Assembly (NCBI GenBank): GCA_024277285.1
Contig: JAJRVM010000059.1
Span: 1 to 21,234, forward strand
Source of the DNA: Planctomycetota bacterium
GTDB lineage: Bacteria; Planctomycetota; Planctomycetia; Pirellulales; Pirellulaceae
Direction: 5' to 3'
DNA length: 21,234 nt
In this document: piece by piece, positions 8,300 through 18,871 of the stretch
How the letters are laid out: every line of letters begins with the position of its first letter
How positions within the stretch are numbered: the first letter of the stretch is position 1
The notes under the pieces: model-generated
Databases searched by the model: none
Seen by the model: only the letters and a program-made list of their open reading frames with translations
What the model was told of the DNA's origin: nothing
Made by a program: the position numbers and the translations under genes

Positions 8300-11200
8300 A
8301 TGAACGCGGGTCTGGATCCGATTATTGCCAGTAAATTGAGACAGCTTGGTCGACGTCGGCTACGCTTGTTGATGTTGCGTGGCCTGTGTGCCGGGATTGT
8401 GACATTCGTGGTCACGGTCAGTCTAGTAGCCTTTGCAGACTGGTTCTGGCTGTTGAGTGATCAGGCTCGTTGGGCACTTAGTGGGGCTGCCTATGCGCTG
8501 GTCGTTATTGCGGTCTGGGCCACCAGTCTCAGGCGTCTCGTCCATCGACCGGCCACCGGTGAATTCGCCACATATGTAGAGCAGTCGGAACCGGAGCTGC
8601 GCGAAAACCTGTTGTCGGCGATCGAACTGGCCACGGATGATCCTTCCGCAGTTCACGACTCGCCACTGTTTCGCAGCCTGCTGCAAGGCAAGGTGGCCGA
8701 ACTGATGGGCTCGGTCCGTGTTCCCCGACTACTACCGTTTCGGCTGATCGTCCGGTGGATTGTGGCCGCTGGGGTACTGATTGCGATTGCCGCCATGCTG
8801 CTGACGTCGGATGATGCACGTTTCCGACAGCTGGTGACGCGAGCCGTTCTCCCAGGGGCCAACATCGCCCGGGTGTCGCGGATTCGGATTGAGGTACTCC
8901 AACCCACACCGCACTCGTTGACATTGGCGGAAGACGAGACCGTGGCGGTAGTGGTCGCGGTAACCGGCGGTGTCGTGGACGAGGTGACTTTGGAGACCTT
9001 TACGGAGAATCAAGGGGCCGTTCGCCAGCTGATGTACGGACGCGGCGAACTGGAGTTCGCCGCCAATATCCATGTCGCCAACGAATCGGTCGAATATCGA
9101 ATTCTCGCTGGTGATGCAATCACGCAAAAGTTTCGACTCAAATCGCGACCGCGGCCTCGCGTCATAACCTTCCACAAGACGTATCGATATCCGGACTATG
9201 CTCAGCTTGCTGCCAGAACCGTCTCGGAAGAACATGGCGATCTGATCGTCCTGCAGGGAACGACGGTCGACATGGTGGTCGAACTGGACCAAGAAGTGTC
9301 CGAGGCCGAACTTCGGATCGATCAAGCGGATTCGGAGGATCTGCAAGTGATCCCTCTGTCGCCCGTGACAACGGGTGAGTTGGTGGCTTCGACGGCCGCG
9401 CACGGCGTACTCTGGACAGCAGAAGTGCCGGTGGACCAAGCGAGTATCTACAAAGTGCATCTGGTATCAAGGGAAACTGGTTTCGAGAATATTTACAGTC
9501 CGAAATACGAAATCCGACCGCAACCCGACCTGATCCCTCGCACCGGTTTTGTCGACCAACAAGAGACAACGCTGCTGCTTCCTCCCAATGACATCCTGGC
9601 GCTGAAAGCGATGGCCGAGGATGATCTTCCTCTGGTCAGCCTCGAACAAGGTATTTCCGTCAACGGTGGTGAGTGGGAGATGCTGCCGCTCGAAACGGAG
9701 CCAGTGGGCGAGAGTGAGGGGCGACAGGTCGAAGCTAGCTGGCAGTGGGACCTCTTGAACCACCGTTTGAAAACTGGCGATCAAGTGCTGACGAAACTGG
9801 TCGCTACCGACAGGATGGGGAACACGGGTGATTCGATTCCTTTGCGGATCGTCGTGGCCGCTCAGGATTTTGATCCCGATCGGCATGCCATCATGCAGCG
9901 CAAGGCGTCTTTGTACGACGACCTGGCTGACTTTGCCGAATTGCTCGAGGAGCATAAGGCGTCGGCCCTCGAAGTGATCGAACGAATGCGTCAAGCCGAG
10001 CGTGATGCGGCTCAAACGGCGCTCGATCGAACGACGCTGCAGGATTTAGCATCGCGACAGCGCAGACAGGCGGCCGAATTGCTCGACAAAATTAGAGCTG
10101 TCGAGCGAGAAATGCCGCCCGGTGCGGATGCGTATGATCTTGAGTTGACCGGTCGAGTGATCGCCCGAATTCAACTGGAACGTGCCAGCTCCCCAGCCTA
10201 TCTCTTGAGTGCCATGCGGCGCGTGAAAGATCCTGCCAGGTTGAAGGCGGATTTGGATGAGTTGAAGCGCGCTTTCGAACGGACCGCCGAGGATGCGAAG
10301 AGTGTGGCCGGTCATTACCAGTGGTTGATGACTCACAATTTCCTCAGCGCATTGGCAAGTGATTTCGATGCACTCCTGAAGCAGCAACGCCTGGTGGTAG
10401 ACAGTCCGACGCAGACCTGGAAACGGCTGCTGCGGCAGGAGACCATTGTCATCAATCAACTTCGAGTCCTTGAGCGATTGATCCACGATCAGCAGACGCG
10501 GATGCCGGAATCCATCGTTCCGGGCTTGTTGAGTCTATTGCGTTGGTCAGAGGATCAGCGAATCCGGCTCGAAGACTCCATGGAATCCGAAGACAAGCTG
10601 GCTCAATTGCGGCGGACGTCGGGGAACCTGCTAGGCCAACTCAAGCAGAAACAGCGGGTCAATTCGCTGGATGGAGGCCTACCGTCGCGACTGAATGGCA
10701 TCCGTAAGGACCTCGAAAACCGATTGGGAACCCTCTACGTGCCGCTGAACCAGATGGCTCGAGCGATTCAACAGGAAAATCGGCTGACCGCTCAGGCGAC
10801 CCTATCGCAAGACTCCTCGGAAAGTGAAACGTTGCAGAACAAAGCCCGGCGATACTCAGCGGAAGTCAACTTGAAACATCTTCCGAGCTTCGGCCAGTTC
10901 CGGATTCGGAGAGAATTGACCCAAGCCCGTAGGGACGCCGATTCGCAATATGCCGCTGATCTCGGACTGACACATCGTGCCGTGCAGTCGTTGTTGAACC
11001 AGCGTGGCGAAGTCGCGCCGGCTGAATCGCAGATCCCAGATCATCTGCTCGATATCGCGCCGGCGTACCGCACCCTGGAAGCTGGTCACAACCTGATCGT
11101 CGCACGTGATACGCTGAATCTACTACTGATGATGGAGCGGTGGGAATCCCAGAGTATCGACGCACATATCGATCACCCTCGGCAATGGGATGTCGTTCAG

Positions 11201-14011
11201 CAGACACTCGAACTGGCCAGCCAACGGCTTAAGGAGGCGAGCATCGATCGCACATTGGTTGGCAAACTCGATGAGGTGCGCTGGTCATCGCCCGTTCGCG
11301 ATGCGAATCGCAAGATCACCGAACGTCGCTGGAAGCGAGACCTGATGGTCAGTGCGGGCCACGAATTGGTCGAGATTCGCGATCTGCTGGCGGTTGTCGT
11401 CGATGACCTGCAGCCCGCGATGGCGGAAGCGCGGACCATCATTGCGATGTATGCACCAACCATTCCCGAAATCGCTCGACAGACGGCCGAACAGGTTCGC
11501 AAGTTGGAAGAATCAACCACCGACGTGGCTGATCTCGCGGAGAAGGCGGACACCCGCGAAGCCGAAAATCAACTTGCCGAACTTGACGAGCAACAACAGA
11601 GTGTGAATCAACAGATCGAAGACCTGTATGACGCGCTGGTCGAAGATGCCAACACACAGAACGTTCTTGACGATGAGCAGCGTGAGCGGGCGCGCGATGC
11701 CGACGACAGCATTGCGCTGGTGCGAGCACCGGCGACCCGGATGAACCGTGCCATGCAACATGCTCAGCAGGCCGAGGCAGGTGAACAACAGGCCCAGGAC
11801 CTGGCACAAGCTGCCGAACACCAGGAAAAGACGGCGCAGGCTCTGGAACTGGTGGCCGAGCATTTTGAGCGTCTGGATCAAGGGCTGGAAGTGGCCGAGT
11901 CGCGGGTCGAGTTGCGTCAGTTGGAGCGCAACCAGGGAATTGCTCAACAGACGGATCAGCAGTTCCAGGCGGCGGAGCAGCTGGCTCAAATGGCCAATCA
12001 GGAGTCGCGTCAGTTGCTGGAAGAGCTGGAGGCAGAGTTGAAACGCAATCCGGCCATGCGGCAAGCGTTGTCCGAAATCGCTCGAAATACGCTTCAAGAC
12101 GTCAAGAACTCGTTGGAGTCTTCCGCCCAGGATGAGCGCAATCTGCAGCAAGCGAACGAACGCGCTGACGCGGACTTTCAGTCGAAGAAACGCCAACTAG
12201 CCGCTGGCTTACGCGAGCTGGCTGGGCAAGCGTCCGAATTGTCCCAGGCACTGGTGGCCCAGGCCAATGAGGCTGCCGGCCTCGGCAAAACGAAAGAGGC
12301 TCAACAGAAATTCTCCGAGTCGCAGCACAAATTGAACGAGGCGGCATCCACAGCCGGCGCGGCCCGCGACGATCAGTTGTTGTCGGACCTGACTCGGGCT
12401 GCCGACGAGGCAAGGGCCGCACTGCGCGAAGCAACGCAGGCGCTGAGCGACGGAAAACAAAAGACGGCCGTGGGAAAGGACGATCAGATCCATGCGGATC
12501 AGAAGGCTCGCGAAGCGGCACAGAAGGATGCTGAGAATCGTCGAAAGAAGTTCTTCGATCAGCAAAAACGAGCCGCTCGCGATCAAGCAAAACGAGCAGA
12601 CGATACGAAACGTCGCACGGATCGAGATGTGCGTAATGACGAGAACCAGCTGCGCAAAATCAAGCAACAACTGCGGCAGGCTCAAGACAACGCAAACAGA
12701 AAACCTGACAACGGTAGTTTAAAGCAGGCTGTCGCCCGGAAGCAAACGCAGGTTGTCGTTGCCGAGAAAAAGGTTGCTGCCGCGCGCGAACGACAGGCAG
12801 AAGCTAAGCAGCGCGCAGAAACCACCAGAAAACGTTCGGACGAACTCAACAGCAAGCCAATGCCCGCACTGGATGCGGCCAACCCGGCCACACAACTCGC
12901 GGATGCCTACGCCGAAGACGCGATCAAGATGGCCAAGGCACTGAATCAACGAGCGGACCAGCTGGCGTCCGAATCGCAGTTTGGCGACCAGTTGCAGCCC
13001 GCGCACAATCAACTGGCGTCGGCTCAACAGCAACAGGAAAACATCACTGAGGATGTCACGCAGGGGGCATCGGACGTGGAGCGAGCGAGCCGCCACGAGC
13101 GCCGCTTGAACAACCCGGCAGCTGCCGACGCACTTCAACAAGCAGCTGGCGATATTGCAGATGTGGCTCGGAATGAATCGACCGATGCCGAGCACCAATT
13201 GTCGCAAGCAACCAGTGAAGCCGGGCTGGCCGCGGAAGCGGCGACCAATAATGGGCAGTCACCCGGCAACGCGGAGGCCCTGGAGGCTCAACACGCACTT
13301 GCCCAAAGTGAAGCTGCACTTGCACAACAGGCTCAGCGGCTCGGCGATGTCCTCGAACCGCTGCTGGCCGAGGCCGAGACCGAAACGGGTATGACTGCGG
13401 GGGACAAGGCGTTATCACCGGCCAGTAGCGGCAATTCGACAGAGAAACCACCGGTCGGCGATGAGGGAAAGCAGTCGACCGCTTCGCCATCACCCGGATC
13501 GAAATCGGCGGCACCGGGAGACGCGAATGCTCCGGCCCTCACGCCAGAACAGATGGCGCGTGGTCAGCAACTGGCACGGACGCTGGACGAACTGGACCGA
13601 CAGCAGGCCGCAGCCGCTGCTGCAAATACCGAGTTGGCCGGCAACGCCGGTCTCGATCCCGCATCTCGGCCGGCGCGACCAACTGCGGCGCAGCTCGAAT
13701 CGCTCGCGCAGGCCGCGCGCACGCAGCAGGCAGCTCTTGCCGCTGCTCGGCAGCAGAACCAGCAGCAGGCCGTAATGGCGATGACCGAAGGTGCCAAGCA
13801 GAGCACGGCGGCATTCTCGGATCCGTCGACGTCGTCCCAATTCGAGCTGACCGTTGTCAATCGAGACGAGAACAAGGATTGGGGTAAGCTGCGGGACAAA
13901 TCGGCCGATGAATTGACTCGCGGTCGACCGGAAGCGGTGGCCAAGGAATATCGCAAGAGTGTTGAGGCCTATTTTCGGGTTCTGGCGGAAAGAGCCCGCT
14001 CGGGGAAGTAA
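8300..14011 (+). CDS. Giant membrane-anchored coiled-coil protein (DUF4175-like N-terminus)
   Basis: A 1903-residue protein. Its N-terminus has three predicted membrane helices (about 26-46, 57-77 and 150-168), with the motif [18 protein letters not shown] between the second and third, as in DUF4175-like proteins. Residues about 190-520 are beta-rich and look like immunoglobulin-like or adhesion-type modules. From about 531 the chain is almost wholly helical and charged. From about 1050 to 1700 it is extremely rich in Gln, Ala, Glu and Arg with heptad-like spacing, i.e. long coiled coil. A Pro/Ser/Gly-rich linker (about 1704-1750) precedes a Gln/Ala-rich helix and a conserved-looking C-terminal module with WGKL and [15 protein letters not shown] (last 45 residues). 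ATG 8300 has GGGG seven bases before it (8289-8292). I infer that the coiled coil lies in the periplasm and acts as a scaffold or tether for the MoxR/VWA system. No enzymatic motif is visible. Confidence 0.85.
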   Translation: MNAGLDPIIASKLRQLGRRRLRLLMLRGLCAGIVTFVVTVSLVAFADWFWLLSDQARWALSGAAYALVVIAVWATSLRRLVHRPATGEFATYVEQSEPELRENLLSAIELATDDPSAVHDSPLFRSLLQGKVAELMGSVRVPRLLPFRLIVRWIVAAGVLIAIAAMLLTSDDARFRQLVTRAVLPGANIARVSRIRIEVLQPTPHSLTLAEDETVAVVVAVTGGVVDEVTLETFTENQGAVRQLMYGRGELEFAANIHVANESVEYRILAGDAITQKFRLKSRPRPRVITFHKTYRYPDYAQLAARTVSEEHGDLIVLQGTTVDMVVELDQEVSEAELRIDQADSEDLQVIPLSPVTTGELVASTAAHGVLWTAEVPVDQASIYKVHLVSRETGFENIYSPKYEIRPQPDLIPRTGFVDQQETTLLLPPNDILALKAMAEDDLPLVSLEQGISVNGGEWEMLPLETEPVGESEGRQVEASWQWDLLNHRLKTGDQVLTKLVATDRMGNTGDSIPLRIVVAAQDFDPDRHAIMQRKASLYDDLADFAELLEEHKASALEVIERMRQAERDAAQTALDRTTLQDLASRQRRQAAELLDKIRAVEREMPPGADAYDLELTGRVIARIQLERASSPAYLLSAMRRVKDPARLKADLDELKRAFERTAEDAKSVAGHYQWLMTHNFLSALASDFDALLKQQRLVVDSPTQTWKRLLRQETIVINQLRVLERLIHDQQTRMPESIVPGLLSLLRWSEDQRIRLEDSMESEDKLAQLRRTSGNLLGQLKQKQRVNSLDGGLPSRLNGIRKDLENRLGTLYVPLNQMARAIQQENRLTAQATLSQDSSESETLQNKARRYSAEVNLKHLPSFGQFRIRRELTQARRDADSQYAADLGLTHRAVQSLLNQRGEVAPAESQIPDHLLDIAPAYRTLEAGHNLIVARDTLNLLLMMERWESQSIDAHIDHPRQWDVVQQTLELASQRLKEASIDRTLVGKLDEVRWSSPVRDANRKITERRWKRDLMVSAGHELVEIRDLLAVVVDDLQPAMAEARTIIAMYAPTIPEIARQTAEQVRKLEESTTDVADLAEKADTREAENQLAELDEQQQSVNQQIEDLYDALVEDANTQNVLDDEQRERARDADDSIALVRAPATRMNRAMQHAQQAEAGEQQAQDLAQAAEHQEKTAQALELVAEHFERLDQGLEVAESRVELRQLERNQGIAQQTDQQFQAAEQLAQMANQESRQLLEELEAELKRNPAMRQALSEIARNTLQDVKNSLESSAQDERNLQQANERADADFQSKKRQLAAGLRELAGQASELSQALVAQANEAAGLGKTKEAQQKFSESQHKLNEAASTAGAARDDQLLSDLTRAADEARAALREATQALSDGKQKTAVGKDDQIHADQKAREAAQKDAENRRKKFFDQQKRAARDQAKRADDTKRRTDRDVRNDENQLRKIKQQLRQAQDNANRKPDNGSLKQAVARKQTQVVVAEKKVAAARERQAEAKQRAETTRKRSDELNSKPMPALDAANPATQLADAYAEDAIKMAKALNQRADQLASESQFGDQLQPAHNQLASAQQQQENITEDVTQGASDVERASRHERRLNNPAAADALQQAAGDIADVARNESTDAEHQLSQATSEAGLAAEAATNNGQSPGNAEALEAQHALAQSEAALAQQAQRLGDVLEPLLAEAETETGMTAGDKALSPASSGNSTEKPPVGDEGKQSTASPSPGSKSAAPGDANAPALTPEQMARGQQLARTLDELDRQQAAAAAANTELAGNAGLDPASRPARPTAAQLESLAQAARTQQAALAAARQQNQQQAVMAMTEGAKQSTAAFSDPSTSSQFELTVVNRDENKDWGKLRDKSADELTRGRPEAVAKEYRKSVEAYFRVLAERARSGK

Positions 14012-14076
14012 CAAGAAACGCGGTGATCGATTGGCCGATTCGCCGCTCGCCGGAGAACAGAAAAGAACAGTGGAAC

Positions 14077-15192
14077 ATGAGTAAGTTACTGATGATTCGT
14101 TGCACATTCCTGTTGCCGCTGATGCTCTGTCTCGTCGGACAGTCTTTCCTGGCACGAGAGGCTGTGGGACAAGCCGGCGAAGTGACCGCTTCCCCGTTTC
14201 AGCGCGATGAGGTTGATGTGGCGGTCGACAAAGCGATTGCGTTTCTGCTAACACAGCAGCGCGATGACGGTGCGGTCCTCGATAAATCTCACGATACGAC
14301 GATGACAGCGTTGTCGATCATGGCGATGGCCAGCGTCGGTATTCAGCCGGTCGAGACCCGTCCCGAAGGACAGGTGATGGCCAGGGCGTTGCAATTCGTG
14401 TTGCGTGACGATCGTGTCGATAAGAACGGCTACTTTGGCAATCGGGACAGCTCGCGCATGTACGGTCATGGCATCATCACTCTGATGCTGGCTGAAATGC
14501 TTGGAATGGGAACCACTGCGGACGAGGATCGATTGATCCATGATCGATGCCAGGCAGCGATCGATGTGATCCTGGCATCTCAGCGGACCCCCAAGCCGAT
14601 ACATTATCGTGGCGGCTGGCGTTATACACCCGCATCGCGGGACTCGGATCTCTCGGTGTCTGTCTGGCAACTGATGGCACTACGATCGGCCAAGAATGAT
14701 GGGCTCCAGGTTCCAGCCAGCGCGATTGAGGATGCCACCGAATATCTCAAGCGATCCTACGCGAGCCTACTGGATCGCAACGGATTGCCGGACAAGAAGG
14801 CCAGCGGTTTTTGTTATGAACCGCATCAGAATCGTCCAACCTTCACGATGACCGCAGCCGGTCTGTTGGCGATGCAGGTGTGTGGCGAGTACGAGTCGCC
14901 GCTGGTTGCCGGCGCGGCGGATTGGCTACTGGAACATCCCCCGCGCTGGAATGAACGGTTCTGTTCCTACGGCACTTACTACTACGCGCAGGGTATGTAT
15001 CAGCGCGGTGGAGAACACGCGCAAACAGCGCAACGTCTGGTGCAGGAGATGTTGCTTGAAAAACAAGCGGGGAATGGATCATGGACAGCCCAGAACAGTT
15101 CCGAGAAGGGCCATGGGGCCGTTTATGCAACGTCGATGGCGATTCTCAGTCTTTCGGTGAAGTATCATTATCTGCCGATTTATCAGAAGTAG
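14077..15192 (+). CDS. Secreted squalene-cyclase-like alpha/alpha-toroid protein
   Basis: About 371 residues. The start at ATG 14077 gives a normal signal peptide ([20 protein letters not shown], then cleavage near AVGQA); an in-frame ATG at 14023 would place 18 charged residues before it. The mature part has repeats of the prenyltransferase/squalene-oxidase type, each a Gly/Asp-rich turn followed by paired helices: QQRDDGAV with [19 protein letters not shown] with [21 protein letters not shown] with [11 protein letters not shown], and GNGSWTA with [11 protein letters not shown]. The acidic DxDD motif of true cyclases is not seen, so it is probably a binding or scaffold toroid rather than a terpene cyclase. 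Its position 65 bases after the giant gene marks it as the last member of the operon. Confidence 0.82.
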   Translation: MSKLLMIRCTFLLPLMLCLVGQSFLAREAVGQAGEVTASPFQRDEVDVAVDKAIAFLLTQQRDDGAVLDKSHDTTMTALSIMAMASVGIQPVETRPEGQVMARALQFVLRDDRVDKNGYFGNRDSSRMYGHGIITLMLAEMLGMGTTADEDRLIHDRCQAAIDVILASQRTPKPIHYRGGWRYTPASRDSDLSVSVWQLMALRSAKNDGLQVPASAIEDATEYLKRSYASLLDRNGLPDKKASGFCYEPHQNRPTFTMTAAGLLAMQVCGEYESPLVAGAADWLLEHPPRWNERFCSYGTYYYAQGMYQRGGEHAQTAQRLVQEMLLEKQAGNGSWTAQNSSEKGHGAVYATSMAILSLSVKYHYLPIYQK

Positions 15193-15225
15193 ACGAGATG
15201 GTGTTGGGAGAGAACCAGAGCTGCT

Positions 15226-15240
15226 GGCGCCGTGCGCGCC
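15226..15240. repeat. Short GC-rich hairpin after the operon
   Basis: GGCGC (15226-15230) pairs with GCGCC (15236-15240) across CGTGC, 33 bases after the stop of the toroid gene. There is no T-run, so it is at best a weak terminator. Thirteen of its bases recur at 19659-19671. Confidence 0.3.
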
Positions 15241-15427
15241 GATTCTAAACATGATAAATATAGCCGGGCTCGAAACAACACCTTCCAGGAACCCTCATTG
15301 CTTCTCCTTTAACCAGACCGATCATCCCTCCTATATGGATAGCATGCACATGTACACAATTAAATCGGCGAGGTTTCTCTTGCCTAGTCTTCCAAAAAGG
15401 CAGGCGGCGTTTTCTGGGAGACCGGAA

Positions 15428-15736
15428 GTGAATCGAGCCATCACCGCGCTGATCGCAGTTTTGCTACTGCTTACACAATTGCCCGCCGCCGCCCAGGTCG
15501 CCCCGGACGCGCGGAAGATCGCCGCTGTTGCGAAGGGCTCCATCACGGAGGCGAGAGCCTCATGGTGGGGTTTTGACCCCGAGGACTCCACGGGTGCGCT
15601 GCAGGCTGCGATTAGTTCTGGCGTACCGAAGCTCGTCGTGGATAAGATGGCCGGGCCATGGATCGTCACCCCGATCACGTTGGTCAGCAACCAGGAGATC
15701 ATCTTCGCGGAAGGGGTCGTGATCCTTGCCAAGTAA
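15428..15736 (+). pseudogene. 5' fragment of a secreted beta-helix-type protein
   Basis: The 102-residue product starts with a clear signal peptide (MNRAITALIAVLLLLTQLPA, then AAAQ). It continues with the opening of a right-handed beta-helix or pectate-lyase-like fold: WWGFDPEDSTGALQAAISSG, then strands such as KLVVDKMAGPWIVTPITL and NQEIIFAEGVVILAK. In such proteins this is only the first coil, and several hundred residues should follow, but a TAA stops it right after the ILAK strand. GTG 15428 is chosen because GGGAG lies seven bases upstream and the signal peptide then starts cleanly; ATGs at 15251 and 15335 would put a charged tail in front. The gene is truncated, and its 3' part has been replaced by unrelated sequence. 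Confidence 0.65.
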
Positions 15737-15765
15737 AAACGACGCCTGCCTCCGTTAAAACCAAT

Positions 15766-15804
15766 AAAAAAAAGTTCAGCGGCAAGTGCACGCATTGCAC
15801 TTGC
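15766..15804 (-). terminator. Hairpin with T-run on the minus strand
   Basis: GCAAGTGCA (15782-15790) pairs perfectly with TGCACTTGC (15796-15804) across five bases. Read on the minus strand, the stem is followed eight bases later by a run of eight T (15766-15773). It lies just past the end of recognisable patatin sequence. The gap between stem and T-run is long for an intrinsic terminator, so it may be a recombination scar rather than a working terminator. Confidence 0.4.
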
Positions 15805-15805
15805 G

Positions 15806-16371
15806 AAGTACCCATTAGGTCGGCGACGCGTGGAGCCCAGTACAGAATTCCCGCATCCGGTCCAGGCGGGGACAGCGAGAACTGAGCTCGACCAGTGCCG
15901 ATGGAGAGCAGGTGCACATCGCTTGCGTCAAGACTTGGGCTGCCTTCGTTGGCTGCTTCAAACTGCTGAATACGCATTGCTTCTATAAAGGCCAAGAGAC
16001 TCGGGTCGCTCGCCCACATGCCTCCATCCACGTAGTCATCTCCGCCAATCCGTCGGTGCGGCGGTCGTGGCAACGGCGACGTCCGCGACTTTGGTGTCCT
16101 GATCATGCAGCGCTTTGGGTAAGTGACGTGAACGGAATACATGCGGTGCGCCCTTGGTCAAGTTGACCGCTGGGATAATCAATCGCGTAAACTCGACCGA
16201 ATTCAGTGTGGCATCACCGAAGCCTTGGTCAAAGGCGTCTTGCAAGGCAAACGGGCAAAAGCGTGCTCGAAATGCGGCATCTAGAGTTCCGCCTGTCTTT
16301 CTCTTGAATGCCCAATTAGCCAACGGGAAGACAAACCGCATCAACGCCTTCGCCTTGTAGGGTGAGTCCAC
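15806..16371 (-). pseudogene. Patatin-like phospholipase remnant, frameshifted
   Basis: Two overlapping minus-strand frames together give the middle and C-terminal part of a patatin-like acyl hydrolase. The first, read from 16371 towards 16036, contains RLIIPAVNLTKGAPHVFRSR and VADVAVATTAAPT. The second, continuing towards 15806, contains GGDDYVDGGMWASDPSLLAF and VHLLSIGTGRAQ. The catalytic Asp motif of patatins (DGG) is in the second frame. Family members read roughly AAPTYFP at the join (near 16045), where a small deletion has shifted the frame. The 5' half with the oxyanion GGGxRG loop and the nucleophile GxSxG is absent, and an in-frame stop lies at 16396-16398. The 3' end is lost near 15806. 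It cannot be functional. Confidence 0.7.
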
Positions 16372-16623
16372 ACATACGCAGCCTCTGGGGCCACGTTAAA
16401 TGCGGGTAGATCCGTCAATTCCGTGGCCGTGCCATCGGACGCGATTGCAAACGAACAAGAGCGTTTTGTCTGTTCCATGAACTTAACCGTCGGTAGGTTT
16501 ACGCAGATTGTTTGACTGGTGGTATTCCGGATTGAGAAAGTCCAATCGACAGCCTGAGTCGGCCGGCGCAGACGCAAACAGGAACATGATGGCCCTGCAA
16601 CTGATTCCTTAGCTGATATCTTT
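16372..16623. other. Unassigned sequence between the patatin remnant and catalase
   Basis: A short minus-strand open frame (16341-16577) encodes a beta-rich peptide with no family I recognise; it overlaps the patatin remnant and has no clear ribosome binding site. It may be another gene fragment. I see no terminator after the catalase stop. Confidence 0.35.
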
Positions 16624-18084
16624 CTATTTCGAGACTTCGTTCAATGAGATTCCGAGTGCCTTGGCCACGCCCTCTCCATAGGCTGGATCGGCTTTTAGGC
16701 AGTTACCGATGTGGCGGATTTTGACCCCATGAGGGGCATCGCCCATGGCCCTAGCAGTGTTCTCGAACAGCGTCTTTTGTTGTTCGGGGCGCATCGCTTG
16801 GAACAGCGCACCGGGCTGGGAGTAGTAGTCGTCATCGTCCTCGCGATGACTCCAGTGGTCGGCCGCGCCGTCGAGAGCAAGTGGTGGCTCTCGAAAGTCG
16901 GGCTGCTCCTGCCACTCGCCGTAGCTGTTGGGCTCGTAGCCGAGGGTGCCGCCGTAATTATCGTCCACTCGCATGGCTCCGTCGCGGTGGTAGCCGTGGA
17001 CCGGGCAGCGCGCACGGTTGACCGGAATCAAATGATGATTGACGCCCAGGCGATAGCGCTGGGCATCGCCGTAGGAGAAGAGCCGGCCCTGAAGCATTTT
17101 GTCGGGCGAGAAACCAATGCCAGGCACGATATTAGCCGGGTTGAAGGCTGCCTGTTCGACCTCGGCGAAGTAGTTCTCGGGGTTCTTGTTCAGCTCGAGC
17201 ACGCCCACGTCGATGAGCGGGTAGTCCTTATGCGGCCAGACCTTGGTCAAGTCGAAGGGGTTGAAGGGAAATTTGGCGGCATCCTTCTCTGGCACCAGTT
17301 GGATCTTCACGTTCCACTTAGGGAAGTCGCCCTTCTCGATGCTCTCAAAAAGGTCTCGCTGGTGGCTCTCACGATCCTTGCCAACGATCGCTTCCGCCTC
17401 CTGGTCGGTGAGGTTTTTTATCCCTTGCTGGGTCTTCAGATGAAACTTGACCCAGAACCGCTCGTTCTTCACGTTGATCAAGCTGAAGGTGTGGCTTCCG
17501 TACGCGTTCATGTGGCGATACGAGTACGGGATGCCACGGTCGCTCATGGTGATGGTAATCTGGTGCAACGCCTCGGGCAACGAGGTCCAGAAGTCCCAGT
17601 TGTTGCGGGCGCTGCGCAGATTGGTCTTGGGATCGCGTTTCACTGCATGGTTGAGGTCGGGAAACTTGAGCGGGTCGCGCAGGAAGAACACCGGTGTGTT
17701 GTTGCCCACAAGGTCCCAGTTGCCTTCCTCGGTGTAGAACTTGATCGCGACGCCGCGGATGTCGCGTTCCGCATCGGCCGCACCGCGTTCACCCGCCACC
17801 GTGGAGAAGCGGATGAACAGGTCGGTCCTCTTGCCGACCTGCGAGAAGACCTTTGCCTTGGTGTACTTGCTGATGTCGTGGGTAACGGTGAAAGTCCCAT
17901 AGGCGCCGGAGCCCTTGGCGTGCATACGGCGTTCGGGGATCACCTCTCGGTCGAAGTGAGCGAGTTTCTCCAGGAACCATGCGTCCTGGAGCAGTTGTGG
18001 ACCACGGGGCCCAGCTGACATTACGTTTTGGTTGTCGGCAACGGGTGCGCCAACGTTGTTGGTCAGTTTCTTTTTCTCTTCCAT
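16624..18084 (-). CDS. katA: Monofunctional haem catalase (small-subunit type)
   Basis: A 486-residue catalase that disproportionates hydrogen peroxide to water and oxygen in the cytoplasm. The catalytic histidine is H55 in [14 protein letters not shown], the distal asparagine N128 in VGNNTPVFF, and the proximal haem-ligand tyrosine Y338 in [14 protein letters not shown]. Length and lack of a C-terminal flavodoxin-like domain place it among small-subunit (clade 3-like) enzymes, which usually bind NADPH. It has no signal peptide. ATG 18084 has AAGGA about eight bases upstream. The gene is intact, unlike its neighbours on the left. Upstream lie other minus-strand genes with redox functions, 254 bases away, so it probably has its own promoter. 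The symbol katA is given by similarity of type only. Confidence 0.95.
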   Translation of the reverse strand: MEEKKKLTNNVGAPVADNQNVMSAGPRGPQLLQDAWFLEKLAHFDREVIPERRMHAKGSGAYGTFTVTHDISKYTKAKVFSQVGKRTDLFIRFSTVAGERGAADAERDIRGVAIKFYTEEGNWDLVGNNTPVFFLRDPLKFPDLNHAVKRDPKTNLRSARNNWDFWTSLPEALHQITITMSDRGIPYSYRHMNAYGSHTFSLINVKNERFWVKFHLKTQQGIKNLTDQEAEAIVGKDRESHQRDLFESIEKGDFPKWNVKIQLVPEKDAAKFPFNPFDLTKVWPHKDYPLIDVGVLELNKNPENYFAEVEQAAFNPANIVPGIGFSPDKMLQGRLFSYGDAQRYRLGVNHHLIPVNRARCPVHGYHRDGAMRVDDNYGGTLGYEPNSYGEWQEQPDFREPPLALDGAADHWSHREDDDDYYSQPGALFQAMRPEQQKTLFENTARAMGDAPHGVKIRHIGNCLKADPAYGEGVAKALGISLNEVSK

Positions 18085-18338
18085 GTTCGCGATCCTTTCG
18101 GGTTATTGCTTGATTCAGTTAACGACCAAGATCACGCAGCGGCCAGAGAGCGTTGAATGCCGAACGGGCTACAGCAAAGCGAGTCCGCTAGCGTACATCG
18201 TTTTGTTCATCGGCGTTGTTGCGTCAAAGAGTGCTCAACGCATCGAATGACACGATCGCGGGTTCTTCACCGACGTGTTGCTGGTCTTCCGAGCATAAGC
18301 AAGGAATCGAGTGTTCGTTGAGTCTCTCCAAAGCTATA

Positions 18339-18764
18339 TTAACGAAACGCCAATACAGAAACAACAATAAGCATGACGCCCAGGATGTTCATGGCAATGA
18401 CAAACTTAGACATGTGAATCATTAAAGGCCCACCGTTGGTCACTCGGGCTTTGCTCACCCGCTGGCGAAGAATCACATATACGATCAAATAGAGCACGAA
18501 AAGTCCAAGTTTTACCCACAAGAAAGGGCCCCCTTTTTGCATCAGCGCCTCACTATTCTGGAAGAACATCACCAGTCCACTCACGAAAACGAAAGCAATT
18601 CCGATGGCACCGATATTGGTCATGACAAAGCCACGCAACATATACGGCTCACGCTCAGCCTTCTCCATATCGGCACTTCCCATTTTTAAGGCCACGATGC
18701 CGAAACCGGAGCCAACGACCAGAGCTACTCCAACGATGTGCAACGCAAACACCAGTTTATCCAT
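18339..18764 (-). CDS. Small four-helix membrane protein (CopD/DUF2269-like)
   Basis: A 141-residue integral inner-membrane protein with four hydrophobic helices (about 4-26, 48-68, 82-101 and 118-139). The first helix carries LHIVGVALVVGSGFG, typical of the CopD/DUF2269 superfamily, in which a histidine in helix 1 may bind metal or haem. ATG 18764 is chosen because AGAGAGG (plus-strand CCTCTCT, 18772-18778) lies seven bases upstream; a longer frame starting at 18995 overlaps the flavodoxin gene and adds an unrelated polar stretch. It lies 107 bases downstream of the flavodoxin gene, so the two are probably co-transcribed. The function is unknown; the family assignment is tentative. Confidence 0.75.
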   Translation of the reverse strand: MDKLVFALHIVGVALVVGSGFGIVALKMGSADMEKAEREPYMLRGFVMTNIGAIGIAFVFVSGLVMFFQNSEALMQKGGPFLWVKLGLFVLYLIVYVILRQRVSKARVTNGGPLMIHMSKFVIAMNILGVMLIVVSVLAFR

Positions 18765-18871
18765 TTGATAACCTCTCTGCGGAAAGACTGGACTGGTTGT
18801 TGTTGAAAACGTAATGAGAAGAACTTGTGTGATCGTTCGGAACCGGTGCGGTTGGCCATTCCGATTGCTGG

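Noticed and set aside
8088..8303. 71-codon plus-strand frame between the VWA and giant genes
   Set aside because: Mostly overlaps the end of the VWA gene in another frame and runs through the intergenic repeats.
15737..15810. Possible integron attC-like site in the junction with the 9-bp hairpin
   Set aside because: The required paired RYYYAAC/GTTRRRY core sites in the right places are not present, and there is no integrase or cassette array.
16711..18018. 435-codon open frame on the plus strand opposite the catalase gene
   Set aside because: It is an antisense shadow of a strongly recognised catalase with all active-site residues; its product is low-complexity Val/Leu/Glu-rich and matches no family.
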